DNA from: Streptomyces atratus
GTDB lineage: Bacteria; Actinomycetota; Actinomycetes; Streptomycetales; Streptomycetaceae
Assembly: GCF_900119365.1 (NCBI RefSeq)
Contig: NZ_FPJO01000002.1
Span: 62,001 to 126,000, forward strand
Reading direction: 5' to 3'
Length of the DNA stretch: 64,000 nucleotides
Shown: piece after piece, positions 10,300-19,090 of the stretch
How positions within the stretch are numbered: position 1 is the stretch's first letter
Layout: the number at the start of each line of letters is the position of its first letter
Position numbers and translations under genes: made by a program
The notes under the pieces: generated by a model
Told to the model about the DNA's origin: nothing
What the model saw: only the letters and a program-made list of their open reading frames with translations
Databases searched by the model: none

Positions 10300-11073
10300 A
10301 TGCCCCGAGAGGCGCCGTATCTCGCAGTGGCCGACGTGCTGCGCGCACGGATCCTCGCGGGAGAGTGGCGGATCGGGGAGCGCCTGCCGTCCCGGGCGCG
10401 GCTCGCCGAGGAGTACGGGGTCGGGCGCAACGTCATGCAGAGGGCCATGGACCGTTTGATCATCGACGGTCTCCTTGAGGGACGTGCCGGATCGGGCACC
10501 TACGTCCGCATGCCGCGCGAGCGCCTGCGACTGGTCCGCTCGCGGCACCGCGAACGCCGGGAGACCTCTCCCACCTGGCCCGACAGAAGAGAGCGGGGCA
10601 GGGCAGACGCCTGGGATTCACACAGCCAGGTGCGCGTCCCCGCCCCCGGGACAATCGCCGAGCGGCTCGCCATCAGTACCGGAGATCTCTGCGTCAACAC
10701 GCATTACGAGTTCCTCGCCGGCGGGCAACCCGTCCAGCTTTCCGAATCCTGGGAGCCGATGGCTGTTACGGACGGAACACCGATCGTGCTGCCCGAGATG
10801 GGCCCCCTGGCGGGAAAGGGGGTGGTTGAGCGCATGCGCTCCATCGGCGTGGTCATCTCGACCGTGGTCGAGATTCCGCGCCCCGCTCGCGCCACCCAGG
10901 CGCAGGCGAACCTCCTGGGGATCAGCGTGGGGGACCTCGTGCTTCAGATCGAGCGGACCATCTACGACACGGACGGACGTCCGGTGGAAACGGCCGACAT
11001 GGTCATTCCGGACGTGCGCCGGGAAGTGGTCTATGAGTTCGGGGTCGACCGCCCGTATTCATTGAATCCATGA
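10300..11073 (+). CDS. GntR-family regulator with UTRA ligand domain (HutC type)
   Basis: A 257-residue repressor-type regulator. Residues 5-75 form a GntR winged helix (LAVADVLRARILAGEW, LPSRARLAEEYGVGRNVMQRAMDRL, GRAGSGTYV). Residues ~105-250 form the UTRA ligand-binding domain (ERLAISTGDL, QVQLSESW-like strand, QIERTIYDTDGRPVETADM). The linker (LRLVRSRHRERRE) is long and basic. Its stop overlaps the ATG of the MFS gene by 4 bases, so it most likely controls the exporter in response to a small molecule. The ribosome site GGAGG lies 7 bases before the ATG. Codon usage here is less GC-extreme than in kgd. Confidence 0.9.
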   Translation: MPREAPYLAVADVLRARILAGEWRIGERLPSRARLAEEYGVGRNVMQRAMDRLIIDGLLEGRAGSGTYVRMPRERLRLVRSRHRERRETSPTWPDRRERGRADAWDSHSQVRVPAPGTIAERLAISTGDLCVNTHYEFLAGGQPVQLSESWEPMAVTDGTPIVLPEMGPLAGKGVVERMRSIGVVISTVVEIPRPARATQAQANLLGISVGDLVLQIERTIYDTDGRPVETADMVIPDVRREVVYEFGVDRPYSLNP

Positions 11074-12356
11074 GACAGACATCGCAAATCCGACAGCGGG
11101 GTATTCGAATGCCAAAATCCTCCCGGCTCGGCCTCCTGCGCGATCGGGACTTCGGGCGATTATTTGCTGCCACCGCACTCGGTCAACTGGGCGACCGCAT
11201 CATCTTTCTGGCCTTGCCCCTGGTCGCCATCGCCGCACTGCGCGCCGACGAGTTCCAGGTCGGATTGCTGACCTCGATGACCACGGCAGGATCGCTCCTG
11301 GTCGGGCTGCCGGCAGGTGCCTGGGTGGACCGCATGCGGAAACGATCGGTGATGATCAGCACGGATCTCGTTCGCGCACTGACCCTCTTGACGATACCGG
11401 TGGCGTGGTGGGCGGGCCTTCTCACCCTCTGGTGGCTCTACGCAGTCGCCTTGGCTCATGGAGTGTTGACCGTTTTCTTCGACGTCGCGTACGTCAGCTA
11501 TCTCCCACATCTGGTGGGACGCAGCAAGCTGGTGGAAGGAAACTCAAAACTGTCAACAATGCGCTCGGTGACCAGTATCAGCGGGCCGACATTGGCCGGG
11601 CCGCTGGTCGGCCTGGTCGGAGCCCCTGCAACGCTTTTGGTGAGTTCGGCCGGGATGGCCCTGTCGGGGCTGCTCGCGATCACCATCCGGAAACGCGAAC
11701 AGAAGCCGGAGCGAAGTGAGCACCATCAATTGGGCCGAGAGATCAAGGAGGGATTGAAGTTCGTCCTAAAACACTCCGCCCTGCGCGCAATAATGCTCGG
11801 AGACGCAGTATTCAACCTCTTCCTGATCATGTATCAGAGCATGTTGCTGGTCTTCCTGGAGCGGGAGATAGGTCTTCAGCCCTTCGGTATCGGCCTCGTT
11901 CTGTCAGGAATGGGCTGCGGCGCCTTGCTGGGCGCGCTGTTGGCAACCACGGTCGCCACGCGGGTCGGGCAAGGTCCGGTCATCTGGCTCGCGTCACTGG
12001 TCACCTGTCCGTTGACCGTCCTCATGCCATTGGCGCGACCAGGTTGGAGCGTGTATGTGGCTGCGATCGGACTCGCAGCCCTTTCACTGGGCGGGGTCGT
12101 CCGCGTTGTGTCCCAATCAAGCTTCCAACAGGCCATGACACCGGATCGGCTTCTGGGCCGGATGAGCGCAACGACTCGATTCGTATCCTGGGGCGGCATT
12201 CCTCTTGGCGGACTTCTGGGCGGGGCCTCGGGCTCTGTATTCGGAGCAACAGGCACCTTGTGGATCGGTGCAGCCGGTATGACGTTGAGCGTTCTCCCTA
12301 ATTTCCTGTCACCGCTTCGGACAATGCGCACATTGCCCACGGAGAAGGCCCCCTGA
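11070..12356 (+). CDS. MFS transporter, macrolide-efflux/MFS_3-like
   Basis: A roughly 428-residue major facilitator with about 12 hydrophobic segments. The start of the fold reads LRDRDFGRLFAATALGQLGD, and the loop between helices 2 and 3 has GAWVDRMRKRSVMISTDL, the MFS motif-A region (G-x-x-x-D-R-x-x-x-R). The next loops (HLVGRSKLVEGNS) resemble the MFS_3 drug or siderophore exporter group. ATG 11070 overlaps the GntR stop; ATG 11109 (MPKSSRLGLL) is an alternative that matches the family N-terminus better. Substrate unknown. The gene uses more A/T third positions than its surroundings, suggesting later acquisition. Confidence 0.88.
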   Translation: MRQTSQIRQRGIRMPKSSRLGLLRDRDFGRLFAATALGQLGDRIIFLALPLVAIAALRADEFQVGLLTSMTTAGSLLVGLPAGAWVDRMRKRSVMISTDLVRALTLLTIPVAWWAGLLTLWWLYAVALAHGVLTVFFDVAYVSYLPHLVGRSKLVEGNSKLSTMRSVTSISGPTLAGPLVGLVGAPATLLVSSAGMALSGLLAITIRKREQKPERSEHHQLGREIKEGLKFVLKHSALRAIMLGDAVFNLFLIMYQSMLLVFLEREIGLQPFGIGLVLSGMGCGALLGALLATTVATRVGQGPVIWLASLVTCPLTVLMPLARPGWSVYVAAIGLAALSLGGVVRVVSQSSFQQAMTPDRLLGRMSATTRFVSWGGIPLGGLLGGASGSVFGATGTLWIGAAGMTLSVLPNFLSPLRTMRTLPTEKAP

Positions 12357-12408
12357 GGGTCCCTTCGACGTGTGCGGCGGGCAGCCGGGCCGGCGGGGCG
12401 CAGCCCGT

Positions 12409-15400
12409 TCAGACGATCTGGGGTTCGAAGTCCCAGAAGTCCGGGCCCTCGGCGCGTTCCCGGTCCTCCGCCTGCCGGTGTGCCACGGTGAGCGGGTGGT
12501 CCGTCCCCAGCAGCGCCGCCGCCCGCCGGCCGTTCGCCCGGCCCAGTTCGTACGCCTCGCCGGCCCGTCCGCTCCTCATCCGGATGATCGTCGCGTTCAA
12601 CGCGCATCCGATGGACCAGGGGTGTCCTTCCCCCAGCGTCTCGGCCATCAGGGAGCCGGCACGCTCGATCTCCTGGCTCGCCACGTCCCGCTCCCCCAGC
12701 GTCCAGCGCATCAGCCCGAGGTTGCCCTTCGTACCGATGGTGTACGGGTGTTCGTCGCCCAGCATCGACCGGTACCCCGCCACCACCTGCTCGTGCAGCA
12801 GCAGGGCCCGGTCCGGGTCCCCCGCCCGCCGCTCCGCACAGGCCGCACTCGCCGTGATCAGCAGGAGGAGCGGATGGTGCTCGCCGAGGAGCCGCAGACA
12901 GTCCCGCCGCACCCGGGCGAGGGCGGACCGGGCGGCGGCCGGATCACCCGCGAAGTAGCGGCAGAGCGCGAGGTTGTGCTGGGCGCGCAGGGTCTGCGGA
13001 TTGTTGGCGCCGACCGCCGCCAGATGCCTGCGGACCGTCTGTCCCAGGGCCTCCTCGGCTTCGCGGTGGTGTCCGAGCAACCGTAGGTCGATGGCGCAGT
13101 TGAGTTCTGAGTACAGGGTGGCGGGGGCCTGCCCGCCCAGCACGGATCGCCGCAGGGCCAGAGTGCGCCGGTCCTGCTCCAGCGCCTCGCCGTACCGGCC
13201 GAGGAGCCGCAGGGACACCGCGAGGTTGTTGTCCGCGTTCAGTGTGCGGTAGTCCTCCTGGCCGAGAACGGTGAGGTAGCGGTCCCTGATCGAGGCGGAG
13301 AGCCGTAGCGCCTCGTCGTAACGGCCGAGGCCCCGCAGGTCGGCGGCGAGGCCACCGGCGGCGCGCAGGTGTTCCAGATCGTGTTCGCCGTGTTCGGCCG
13401 CGAGGTAGTCGGCCGCCGCCCGCTCCACGCGTTCGCTCGTCCGGTAGTCACCGATGGCGCGGAGCAGGTTGGCGTAGTGGTGACCGAGGTCCCAGATCCG
13501 GGGGTGGGTCGCGCCGAGCAGGGCCGTCCAGGAGGTCATGGCCGGTTCCGCGAGCCGGATTCCGCTGCCGTACTCGCCCGAGAGGTACATGTAACGCAGA
13601 CAGTCGAGGACGAGGTCCTGCACCGCGGGCGCTGTGCTCTCCAGCACCTCCGCCCACTTCAGGTGCGGGGTGAGCGCGGCGTACGTGGTCCACATCCGTA
13701 CGTCGGAGGGTTGCCCCCTGTCGACGGCGGCCAGCGCGCCGCGGGCCGCGTCGGCGCAGGCCGCGTGATCGGCCGCGGTCAGTTCGCCCCGCATCATGCG
13801 GTGGACCATGCGGTGCATGTGGAGAGCCCGGTGCGGGTCCGCCGCCCCCCGGCCCGGGGGCACCGTGGTCTCCAGCCTGACGACCGAGTAGCGCAGCAGC
13901 TGCTGGACCGCCTGGTCGAGCCGGTCGGGGTCGGTGAGCGCCTCCAGGCCGACGACGGTGTCCCAGGCGACCTCGTGCAGCAGTCGCAGAGGGATGGAAT
14001 CGGGGGCGAAGAAGCTGCACAGGCGCAGCAGACCGACGGATTCCGGGACGGTTTCCTTGAGCTTGTTCAGCAGTATCGACCAGGCGGTCTGGAAGGCGAG
14101 CGGGAAGTCGGCGGAGACCTTGACGACATCCTGGTCGATGCCGCCTTCGAGGAGTTCGATGTACTCCTCGACGGACATGTCGGAGTCGTTGAGCCAGCCG
14201 GCCGTCTGGTCCAGGAGCAGCGGGAGGTCTTCCAGGGCCTCGGCCAGCCGGCCGGAATCGTACGGCGTCAGACGCGGTGCGCGGCGGCGGATGAAGGCGA
14301 CCGACTCCTCGCGTTCGTAGACCGGGACCTCGACGAGGTTGCTGTTGTGCTCGCTCCACTCCGGGTTGCGGGAGGTGATCAGGACATGCCCGGGGCCGGT
14401 CGGCACCAGGTCCCAGATGTGTTCGGGCTCGTCCGCGCCGTCCAGCACCAGCAGCCAGTGGGAGTGCGGTTCGCCGCGGCGCAGCGCGTCGCGGACCGCA
14501 CGCAGCCGCTCCCCGTACTCGGCACCCGTGGACAGCCCCAGTTCGGGGGCGAGTTCGGCGAGCTTCTGGCGGTAGAAGGACCGGCGGTCGGCGGGCACCC
14601 ACCACACCACGTCGTACTCCGAGCCGAACCGGTAGACGTACTCCGCCGCCAGCTGGGTCTTGCCCACACCGGACATGCCGTGCAGAGCCACGACCCCGGC
14701 ACCGGGGCGGGCCTCGTGCAGTGCCTCGTACGTCGCTGCCAGCAGCTCGTCGCGACCGGTGAACCGGGTGTTGCGGCGCGGCACCCCGCCCCACACCTCC
14801 GGGACATCGGCCGGATACCGCGGCCCCTGCCTGGCCCCGACGGCCTCGGGCAGCGGGTCGGTGGGCAGGCCCAGGCGGGCCAGGAGCCGCCGCTCGGCCT
14901 CCTCGGCCCCGACGCCGAACAGGTCGGCCGCGCCGAAGGCCGAAGCGGCGCCGGGCAGCGCGGACACGGTGACGCAGACGGCGGCGAAACGGTCGGGCTC
15001 GGCGGCGACGACCTCGCGCAGCGCCCTGTTCCACTCCTCATGACCGCGCGGCCCCAGCTGGAAGTACCAGTCGCTGAGGACCACCAGCACCCGGCCCCGG
15101 GAGAGCGTCAGATCGCGCAGCGAATCCTCCAGCGGGACCTCCACCGGAGGGTCCCAGCGCTGCTGGACCACCGTCACCCCGCGCCGCTCCAGGCGGTCCC
15201 CGATCCACGCCGCCCACGCCCGGTTGAAACCGGCGAAACTGATGGTGACGTGGTCCACCGGACCGGGCATGGTGCGCGGGACCGGGGGCCCCTCGAAGGG
15301 CACGAGGACACCGGCGTCCGCCGCGCCGTCCCCGGTGCCCTCGGTCCGCTCCTCCTCCGGCCAGGCCCTCGCGGCCACTTCAGGCTCCCTCGCCCGGTCT

Positions 15401-15906
15401 GCGAGCCACAGCGCGTCGGCCGGATCGCTCTGCGGCCACCCGGGCGGTTCCGGGTCCTCGGAGGCGGGTGGCTGGGCGGGGACGTATCCGAGGACCGCGA
15501 CGACGTCGTCCGGGGCGCCCTCCGCCTGCCGGGTGATCCGGCAGGGCAGGGCGGCCTTACGGACCGGCGTCCCCCACTGGTTGGTGAGGGTCAGCCACAG
15601 CTCGGCGGGCCCGGTGGCCCGGCCCGCGGTGACGACGAACCGGGCCGGGCCGTACGTGCCCCCGTAGCGGTGCAGTACGAGCGCGGGGTCGTCGAGCACC
15701 TCGCAGACGAAGTGCCGTCCCCCGTCCAGCGCGACGGTGAAGGTCAGCTCCTCGTCCTGGTACGGCCAGGCGCCCGGGTCCTCCTCGCCCTGCGGCCCGA
15801 GCGGACCGCGCAGGTCGACGGTGACGAGGTAGGCGCACCCGGCCTCGGCCTCGCGGGGCCGGCTGACGACGGGTTCGATGAGCAGGGTCGGATCGTCGCC
15901 GTTCAC
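12409..15906 (-). CDS. FxsT-B: TIR-NB-ARC-TPR STAND protein with extra N-terminal domain
   Basis: A 1165-residue protein, last gene of the FxSxx/MoxR-vWA cluster. GTG 15906 overlaps the CHAT stop (GTGA). Residues 1-130 are strand-rich (LLIEPVVSRP, YLVTVDLRGP, LTFTVALDGG, ELWLTLTNQWGTPV) and look like a beta-sandwich; 130-215 is a Pro/Glu-rich linker. A TIR domain follows (about 220-345; TISFAGFNRAW, VVLSDWYFQ, HEEW with the candidate catalytic Glu). The NB-ARC ATPase has P-loop GMSGVGKT near 410 and Walker B LLVLDGADE. Tetratricopeptide repeats fill the second half. The protein ends in WDFEPQIV, almost the tail of FxsT-A. The TIR-NB-ARC core is nearly identical in DNA to 22251-23495. Likely a sensor/regulator, possibly a NADase effector. 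Confidence 0.85.
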   Translation of the reverse strand: MNGDDPTLLIEPVVSRPREAEAGCAYLVTVDLRGPLGPQGEEDPGAWPYQDEELTFTVALDGGRHFVCEVLDDPALVLHRYGGTYGPARFVVTAGRATGPAELWLTLTNQWGTPVRKAALPCRITRQAEGAPDDVVAVLGYVPAQPPASEDPEPPGWPQSDPADALWLADRAREPEVAARAWPEEERTEGTGDGAADAGVLVPFEGPPVPRTMPGPVDHVTISFAGFNRAWAAWIGDRLERRGVTVVQQRWDPPVEVPLEDSLRDLTLSRGRVLVVLSDWYFQLGPRGHEEWNRALREVVAAEPDRFAAVCVTVSALPGAASAFGAADLFGVGAEEAERRLLARLGLPTDPLPEAVGARQGPRYPADVPEVWGGVPRRNTRFTGRDELLAATYEALHEARPGAGVVALHGMSGVGKTQLAAEYVYRFGSEYDVVWWVPADRRSFYRQKLAELAPELGLSTGAEYGERLRAVRDALRRGEPHSHWLLVLDGADEPEHIWDLVPTGPGHVLITSRNPEWSEHNSNLVEVPVYEREESVAFIRRRAPRLTPYDSGRLAEALEDLPLLLDQTAGWLNDSDMSVEEYIELLEGGIDQDVVKVSADFPLAFQTAWSILLNKLKETVPESVGLLRLCSFFAPDSIPLRLLHEVAWDTVVGLEALTDPDRLDQAVQQLLRYSVVRLETTVPPGRGAADPHRALHMHRMVHRMMRGELTAADHAACADAARGALAAVDRGQPSDVRMWTTYAALTPHLKWAEVLESTAPAVQDLVLDCLRYMYLSGEYGSGIRLAEPAMTSWTALLGATHPRIWDLGHHYANLLRAIGDYRTSERVERAAADYLAAEHGEHDLEHLRAAGGLAADLRGLGRYDEALRLSASIRDRYLTVLGQEDYRTLNADNNLAVSLRLLGRYGEALEQDRRTLALRRSVLGGQAPATLYSELNCAIDLRLLGHHREAEEALGQTVRRHLAAVGANNPQTLRAQHNLALCRYFAGDPAAARSALARVRRDCLRLLGEHHPLLLLITASAACAERRAGDPDRALLLHEQVVAGYRSMLGDEHPYTIGTKGNLGLMRWTLGERDVASQEIERAGSLMAETLGEGHPWSIGCALNATIIRMRSGRAGEAYELGRANGRRAAALLGTDHPLTVAHRQAEDRERAEGPDFWDFEPQIV
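14006..15250. repeat. Copy B of a ~1.25-kb near-identical duplicated segment
   Basis: This stretch covers the TIR and NB-ARC coding region of FxsT-B and pairs with 22251-23495 in FxsT-A at a constant offset of 8245, so without net insertions or deletions. Large parts (for example 14036-14240 and 14295-14570) differ at only a few positions by eye, while about 14850-15000 is more divergent. The flanking TPR and N-terminal regions are far less similar. I did not compute the exact identity. Confidence 0.85.
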
Positions 15907-17243
15907 CGTGCGTCCCCTTCCCCGCCCGTCGCCGTGCCGGGGCGTGGTCCGCTGAGACTGAGCGTGCTGAGCGGATGCCCGTAGTACTGGAACATGAGGC
16001 TGTACAGCAGACGCAGGACGGGCCTCTGTCCGTCCACGTTCAACCGTCCTTCGTGGAGGGTGCGCGGCAGGTTCGTCAAGGGGCCGAACTCGTCCAGCGC
16101 GCGGGCCCGGAAGAGGCGCAGCGAGTCGGCGACCGGCCGCCAGGGTTCGGCCGCCAGGATGCCGACGAGTTGCCCGATGAGTTCGCGTGCCTCGCTGTCG
16201 CCGACCTGTCCGGCCGCGACGACGCAGCCTCCGGCGCCCTTGCGGAGGAAGAGTTCGGCGAAACCCCGCAGGTCCGTCTCCCCCAGCCCGGTGTTGCGGA
16301 CGAACCTGGCCGAGTGGCAGGCGTTGAGACAGACCATCGAGTGGTCCTTGTCGAGCACCGTCATCGGGCGGTCGTCGTACTCGGCCCAGGTCACCTCGGC
16401 GAGAGTGAGCGCGTCGACCCGGTCGTCGTAGGTGCCGTGGGCCGCCATGTAGACGAGGCCGACGGGATCGGCCGGACATCCGTCGAGCTCGTCGAGGAAG
16501 CCGTCGATCGTCAGGTGCGGGCGGTGCGCGTACCCCTGGAAGACCGCCATGTCGGCCCGCATGTCATGGATGTGCCGTACTCCGTCGCGGTACGGGCGGG
16601 CCGGGCGCGCGTCGTGGAAGTAGTAGCCGAGCACATCGCCCGCGGCCGACACGGACGCTTCGGGCAGCACCAGTTCGGTGCTGCGGATGGTGAGCCACCG
16701 GGTGACCGCGACGAGGGCTCCGAGCAGCCCTTCCCCCAGCCCGACGGCCGGGTCGGCCGGCAGCCAGAACGCCTCCCAGGGAATCTCGTAGCCGGTGTCG
16801 TCGTGGATGGTGACCTGGAGCGCGTCGCCGTGCACCGCACGGGCCCGGTTGATCCAGGCGGCGAGCCGCCGCTGGTTGTGGGACCAGTGCCGGATGTCGC
16901 GGAGCAGTTGGGAGGGGGCGGGGCCGTCGCCCAGGGCGTTGCCCAGACCGATGCCGGTGGGGCGCAGCTGGGTCGGCCCGGTGGTGTACGGGAACGGGGG
17001 GATGCCTTCGCACCAGGCGCTGACGCCGAATGCCTGGGCGCCGCCGTGGCATTCGTGGTGCGGGACGACCGTGATGCGGGCGGTGTGCGGCGGGGGCCGG
17101 CTGTCGGCGTCGGCCTCCGTGAGCCCGAGCCGTTCGCGCAGTCCGGTGCGCACCCCGGCCGGTACGGGGGTCCTGGCCAGCCGTCGGCCGGTGGCCACGG
17201 AGTTCTCCAGCAGGCGGCGGAGCCCCGCGGATTCACCGCCCAC
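15903..17243 (-). CDS. CHAT-fold caspase-like protease
   Basis: A 446-residue protein with a C-terminal CHAT (caspase HetF-associated) domain. The catalytic dyad is visible: His near residue 269 in YMAAHGTYDD and Cys near 309 in VCLNACHSARF, followed by the typical ADLFLRKG-like helix (ELFLRKGAGGCVVA) and the VSDSEA-type strand (QVGDSEARELI). The first ~200 residues contain a strand-rich region (ARITVVPHHECHGG, LQVTIHDDTGYEIPWEAFW) often preceding CHAT domains. CHAT proteases are known as effectors, for example cutting gasdermins or partner proteins. GTG 17243 overlaps the ChlD-like stop by 11 bases; the stop overlaps FxsT-B by 4. The substrate is unknown; nearby candidates are FxsA and the STAND proteins. 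Confidence 0.85.
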   Translation of the reverse strand: MGGESAGLRRLLENSVATGRRLARTPVPAGVRTGLRERLGLTEADADSRPPPHTARITVVPHHECHGGAQAFGVSAWCEGIPPFPYTTGPTQLRPTGIGLGNALGDGPAPSQLLRDIRHWSHNQRRLAAWINRARAVHGDALQVTIHDDTGYEIPWEAFWLPADPAVGLGEGLLGALVAVTRWLTIRSTELVLPEASVSAAGDVLGYYFHDARPARPYRDGVRHIHDMRADMAVFQGYAHRPHLTIDGFLDELDGCPADPVGLVYMAAHGTYDDRVDALTLAEVTWAEYDDRPMTVLDKDHSMVCLNACHSARFVRNTGLGETDLRGFAELFLRKGAGGCVVAAGQVGDSEARELIGQLVGILAAEPWRPVADSLRLFRARALDEFGPLTNLPRTLHEGRLNVDGQRPVLRLLYSLMFQYYGHPLSTLSLSGPRPGTATGGEGDAR

Positions 17244-19083
17244 GGTCGGCCGCCTCGTGCTCCGGCCTGCCCATGACCACTCTGCCGTCGAGGGCCTCGG
17301 CCAGCAGATGGGGAAGCTCCGGGTACGGCTGCCGTCCCGGGTCGATGACCAGGCTGTGCAGCCGGGTCCGGTCCATGCCGCTGATCCGGCCGGCCGCGGC
17401 GAGCGCGTCGTCGATCCCGGTGCGGCCCACGGCACCGCGTCCGGCCGCGCCGCGCCGGCTCGCGGCGAGCGGGACGTTGCCGCGCCCGTCGGTCACCACG
17501 ACCAGCAGCGCTTCCACCAGGCCCGCGCGGTGGTGCCGGAAGGCCCGGCGCAGGGTCTGTTCGGCCAGCTGCAGTCCGTGGGCGAGCGGGGTGGCCCGGC
17601 CGGGCTGCCGGGCCAGAGCCGCGGCGATCCGCGGGGAGCGGGTGGACAGGGCGGTGAAGGACTCGGCCCGTACCTCGTTCGGTGCCCCGCGCCCGCCGAC
17701 TTCGACCACATGCACCGGGGCGCGGGTGACATACGCCCATTGCAGGAACGGGTCGAGTGCCGCGTGCCAGTCCCAGTCCTCGCGGCAGGTGTGGTCCAGG
17801 ACGAGGGTGAGCATCCGGACCGGTTCCGGTGCCCGGACGTACCCGCGCAGATCGCCCGGCAGGATCACCAGGCGCGCGCTCCGGTCCCGTACCGCCCGGT
17901 ACTTGGCCGCTTCCATCGCCGTGCGCACGGGCGCCAGGTCCCACAGGTCCCGGGCGGGGCGTACCCCGACGACGGGGCCGCGCGCGGCCCGGGGGCCGGT
18001 GGTGCGCCGGGCCGGGGTGCGCAGGGGCGAGTCCTCCGGCGGCGGTCCGGCGGTGTCTTCCGGGTACGGGGTGTCGGTGGTCGGCCAGGGGCCGGCCGCG
18101 CGTCCCGACCCGATGCGCTCGGCGGGTCCGGGTTCCAGGACGGGCGTGCCGGGCGCGGGGCGCCGGTCGGGCCAGGGTCCGGGGAGGATGCGGGCCCCGG
18201 CCCGCGCGGTGTCGACGGTGTCGGGCCCGGGAGGGGGTTCGGCGGACGGGCGCCGGGCGCCACGCAGGCGGAGGAGGCGGGCGGCCGCTTCGGCGTGGTC
18301 GGCCGTGATGCGTTCGGCGCCGTCGAGGCGGGCCAGGGCGCGGGCGGTCCGGGACAGGGCGAGGGCTCTGCGCTGGCCGGTGCCGTCCTGGTCGTCGAGG
18401 AGTTCCAGGACCCGGGCGGCGAAGTCGTCGGCGGGGTGGAGGGGCGTCCGGGGCCCGGTGGAGCGGGCCCGGTCCAGGGCCTGGGTCCAGGTGGCCGGGA
18501 GGGGACCGAGCGGGGTGTCACCCGGCCGGATGCGCAGTTCGGGGACGGTGAGGCGGAGCGGGAAGCGGTCCAGGAGGTGCGGGGAGACGCGTGGGACGTC
18601 CTCCGTACGGCAGACGGCCAGCCAGCGGGCCGCCGGCCGCCAGCGGCGGCGCAGCCCGGATTGTTCGACGGTGGCGACATCGGCGCCGAGGAGCTGTACG
18701 GCAGCTCGCTTCCCCGGCACGCTGAGCCTGGCGAGGTCGGGGACGACGACGAGGGACGGACCGGGCACGGGTTCGGTGAGCGGTCCGGGGTCCAGGGCGA
18801 AGTCGATGCCGTGCGGACCGCGGCTCACCCGGGGCCGTGACCACAGGTCCTCGTCCGTGGTGGCGGCGGTGAGGGCAGTGCGGGGGACGGGCGTACCGGT
18901 GGGACCGGCGAGCAGCCGGTCGAGGACGGCGGCGACGGTGGCGAGGTGCGCGTCGGGGAGGTCGAACAGCAGCACCCCGGGCAGTCCGGGCTCGACGGCG
19001 GCGCAGACCAGTGCGGTGAGCAGTCGCCGGGGGAGTTCGTCGGCGTCCGAGGCGGGCAGGGGCCGGGGTAAGGATGCGGACAT
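17233..19083 (-). CDS. ChlD-like AAA/vWA protein with degenerate metal site
   Basis: A 616-residue relative of magnesium-chelatase subunit D. Residues 1-300 resemble the inactive AAA+ part of ChlD (ALVCAAVEPGLPGVLLFDLPDAH at the N-terminus, RFPLRLTVPELR), then a Pro-rich linker, then a C-terminal vWA domain (from ~430: VRMLTLVLDHTCREDW, VEALLVVVTDGRGNVPL). The metal-binding DxSxS motif is replaced by DHTCR, so the MIDAS site is degenerate. It starts 7 bases after the ChlI-like ATPase stop, giving the classic I/D gene pair. In conflict-type clusters such pairs are thought to remodel or activate a partner; the next gene is the CHAT protease. Confidence 0.8.
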   Translation of the reverse strand: MSASLPRPLPASDADELPRRLLTALVCAAVEPGLPGVLLFDLPDAHLATVAAVLDRLLAGPTGTPVPRTALTAATTDEDLWSRPRVSRGPHGIDFALDPGPLTEPVPGPSLVVVPDLARLSVPGKRAAVQLLGADVATVEQSGLRRRWRPAARWLAVCRTEDVPRVSPHLLDRFPLRLTVPELRIRPGDTPLGPLPATWTQALDRARSTGPRTPLHPADDFAARVLELLDDQDGTGQRRALALSRTARALARLDGAERITADHAEAAARLLRLRGARRPSAEPPPGPDTVDTARAGARILPGPWPDRRPAPGTPVLEPGPAERIGSGRAAGPWPTTDTPYPEDTAGPPPEDSPLRTPARRTTGPRAARGPVVGVRPARDLWDLAPVRTAMEAAKYRAVRDRSARLVILPGDLRGYVRAPEPVRMLTLVLDHTCREDWDWHAALDPFLQWAYVTRAPVHVVEVGGRGAPNEVRAESFTALSTRSPRIAAALARQPGRATPLAHGLQLAEQTLRRAFRHHRAGLVEALLVVVTDGRGNVPLAASRRGAAGRGAVGRTGIDDALAAAGRISGMDRTRLHSLVIDPGRQPYPELPHLLAEALDGRVVMGRPEHEAADRGR

Positions 19084-19090
19084 CGGCGGC

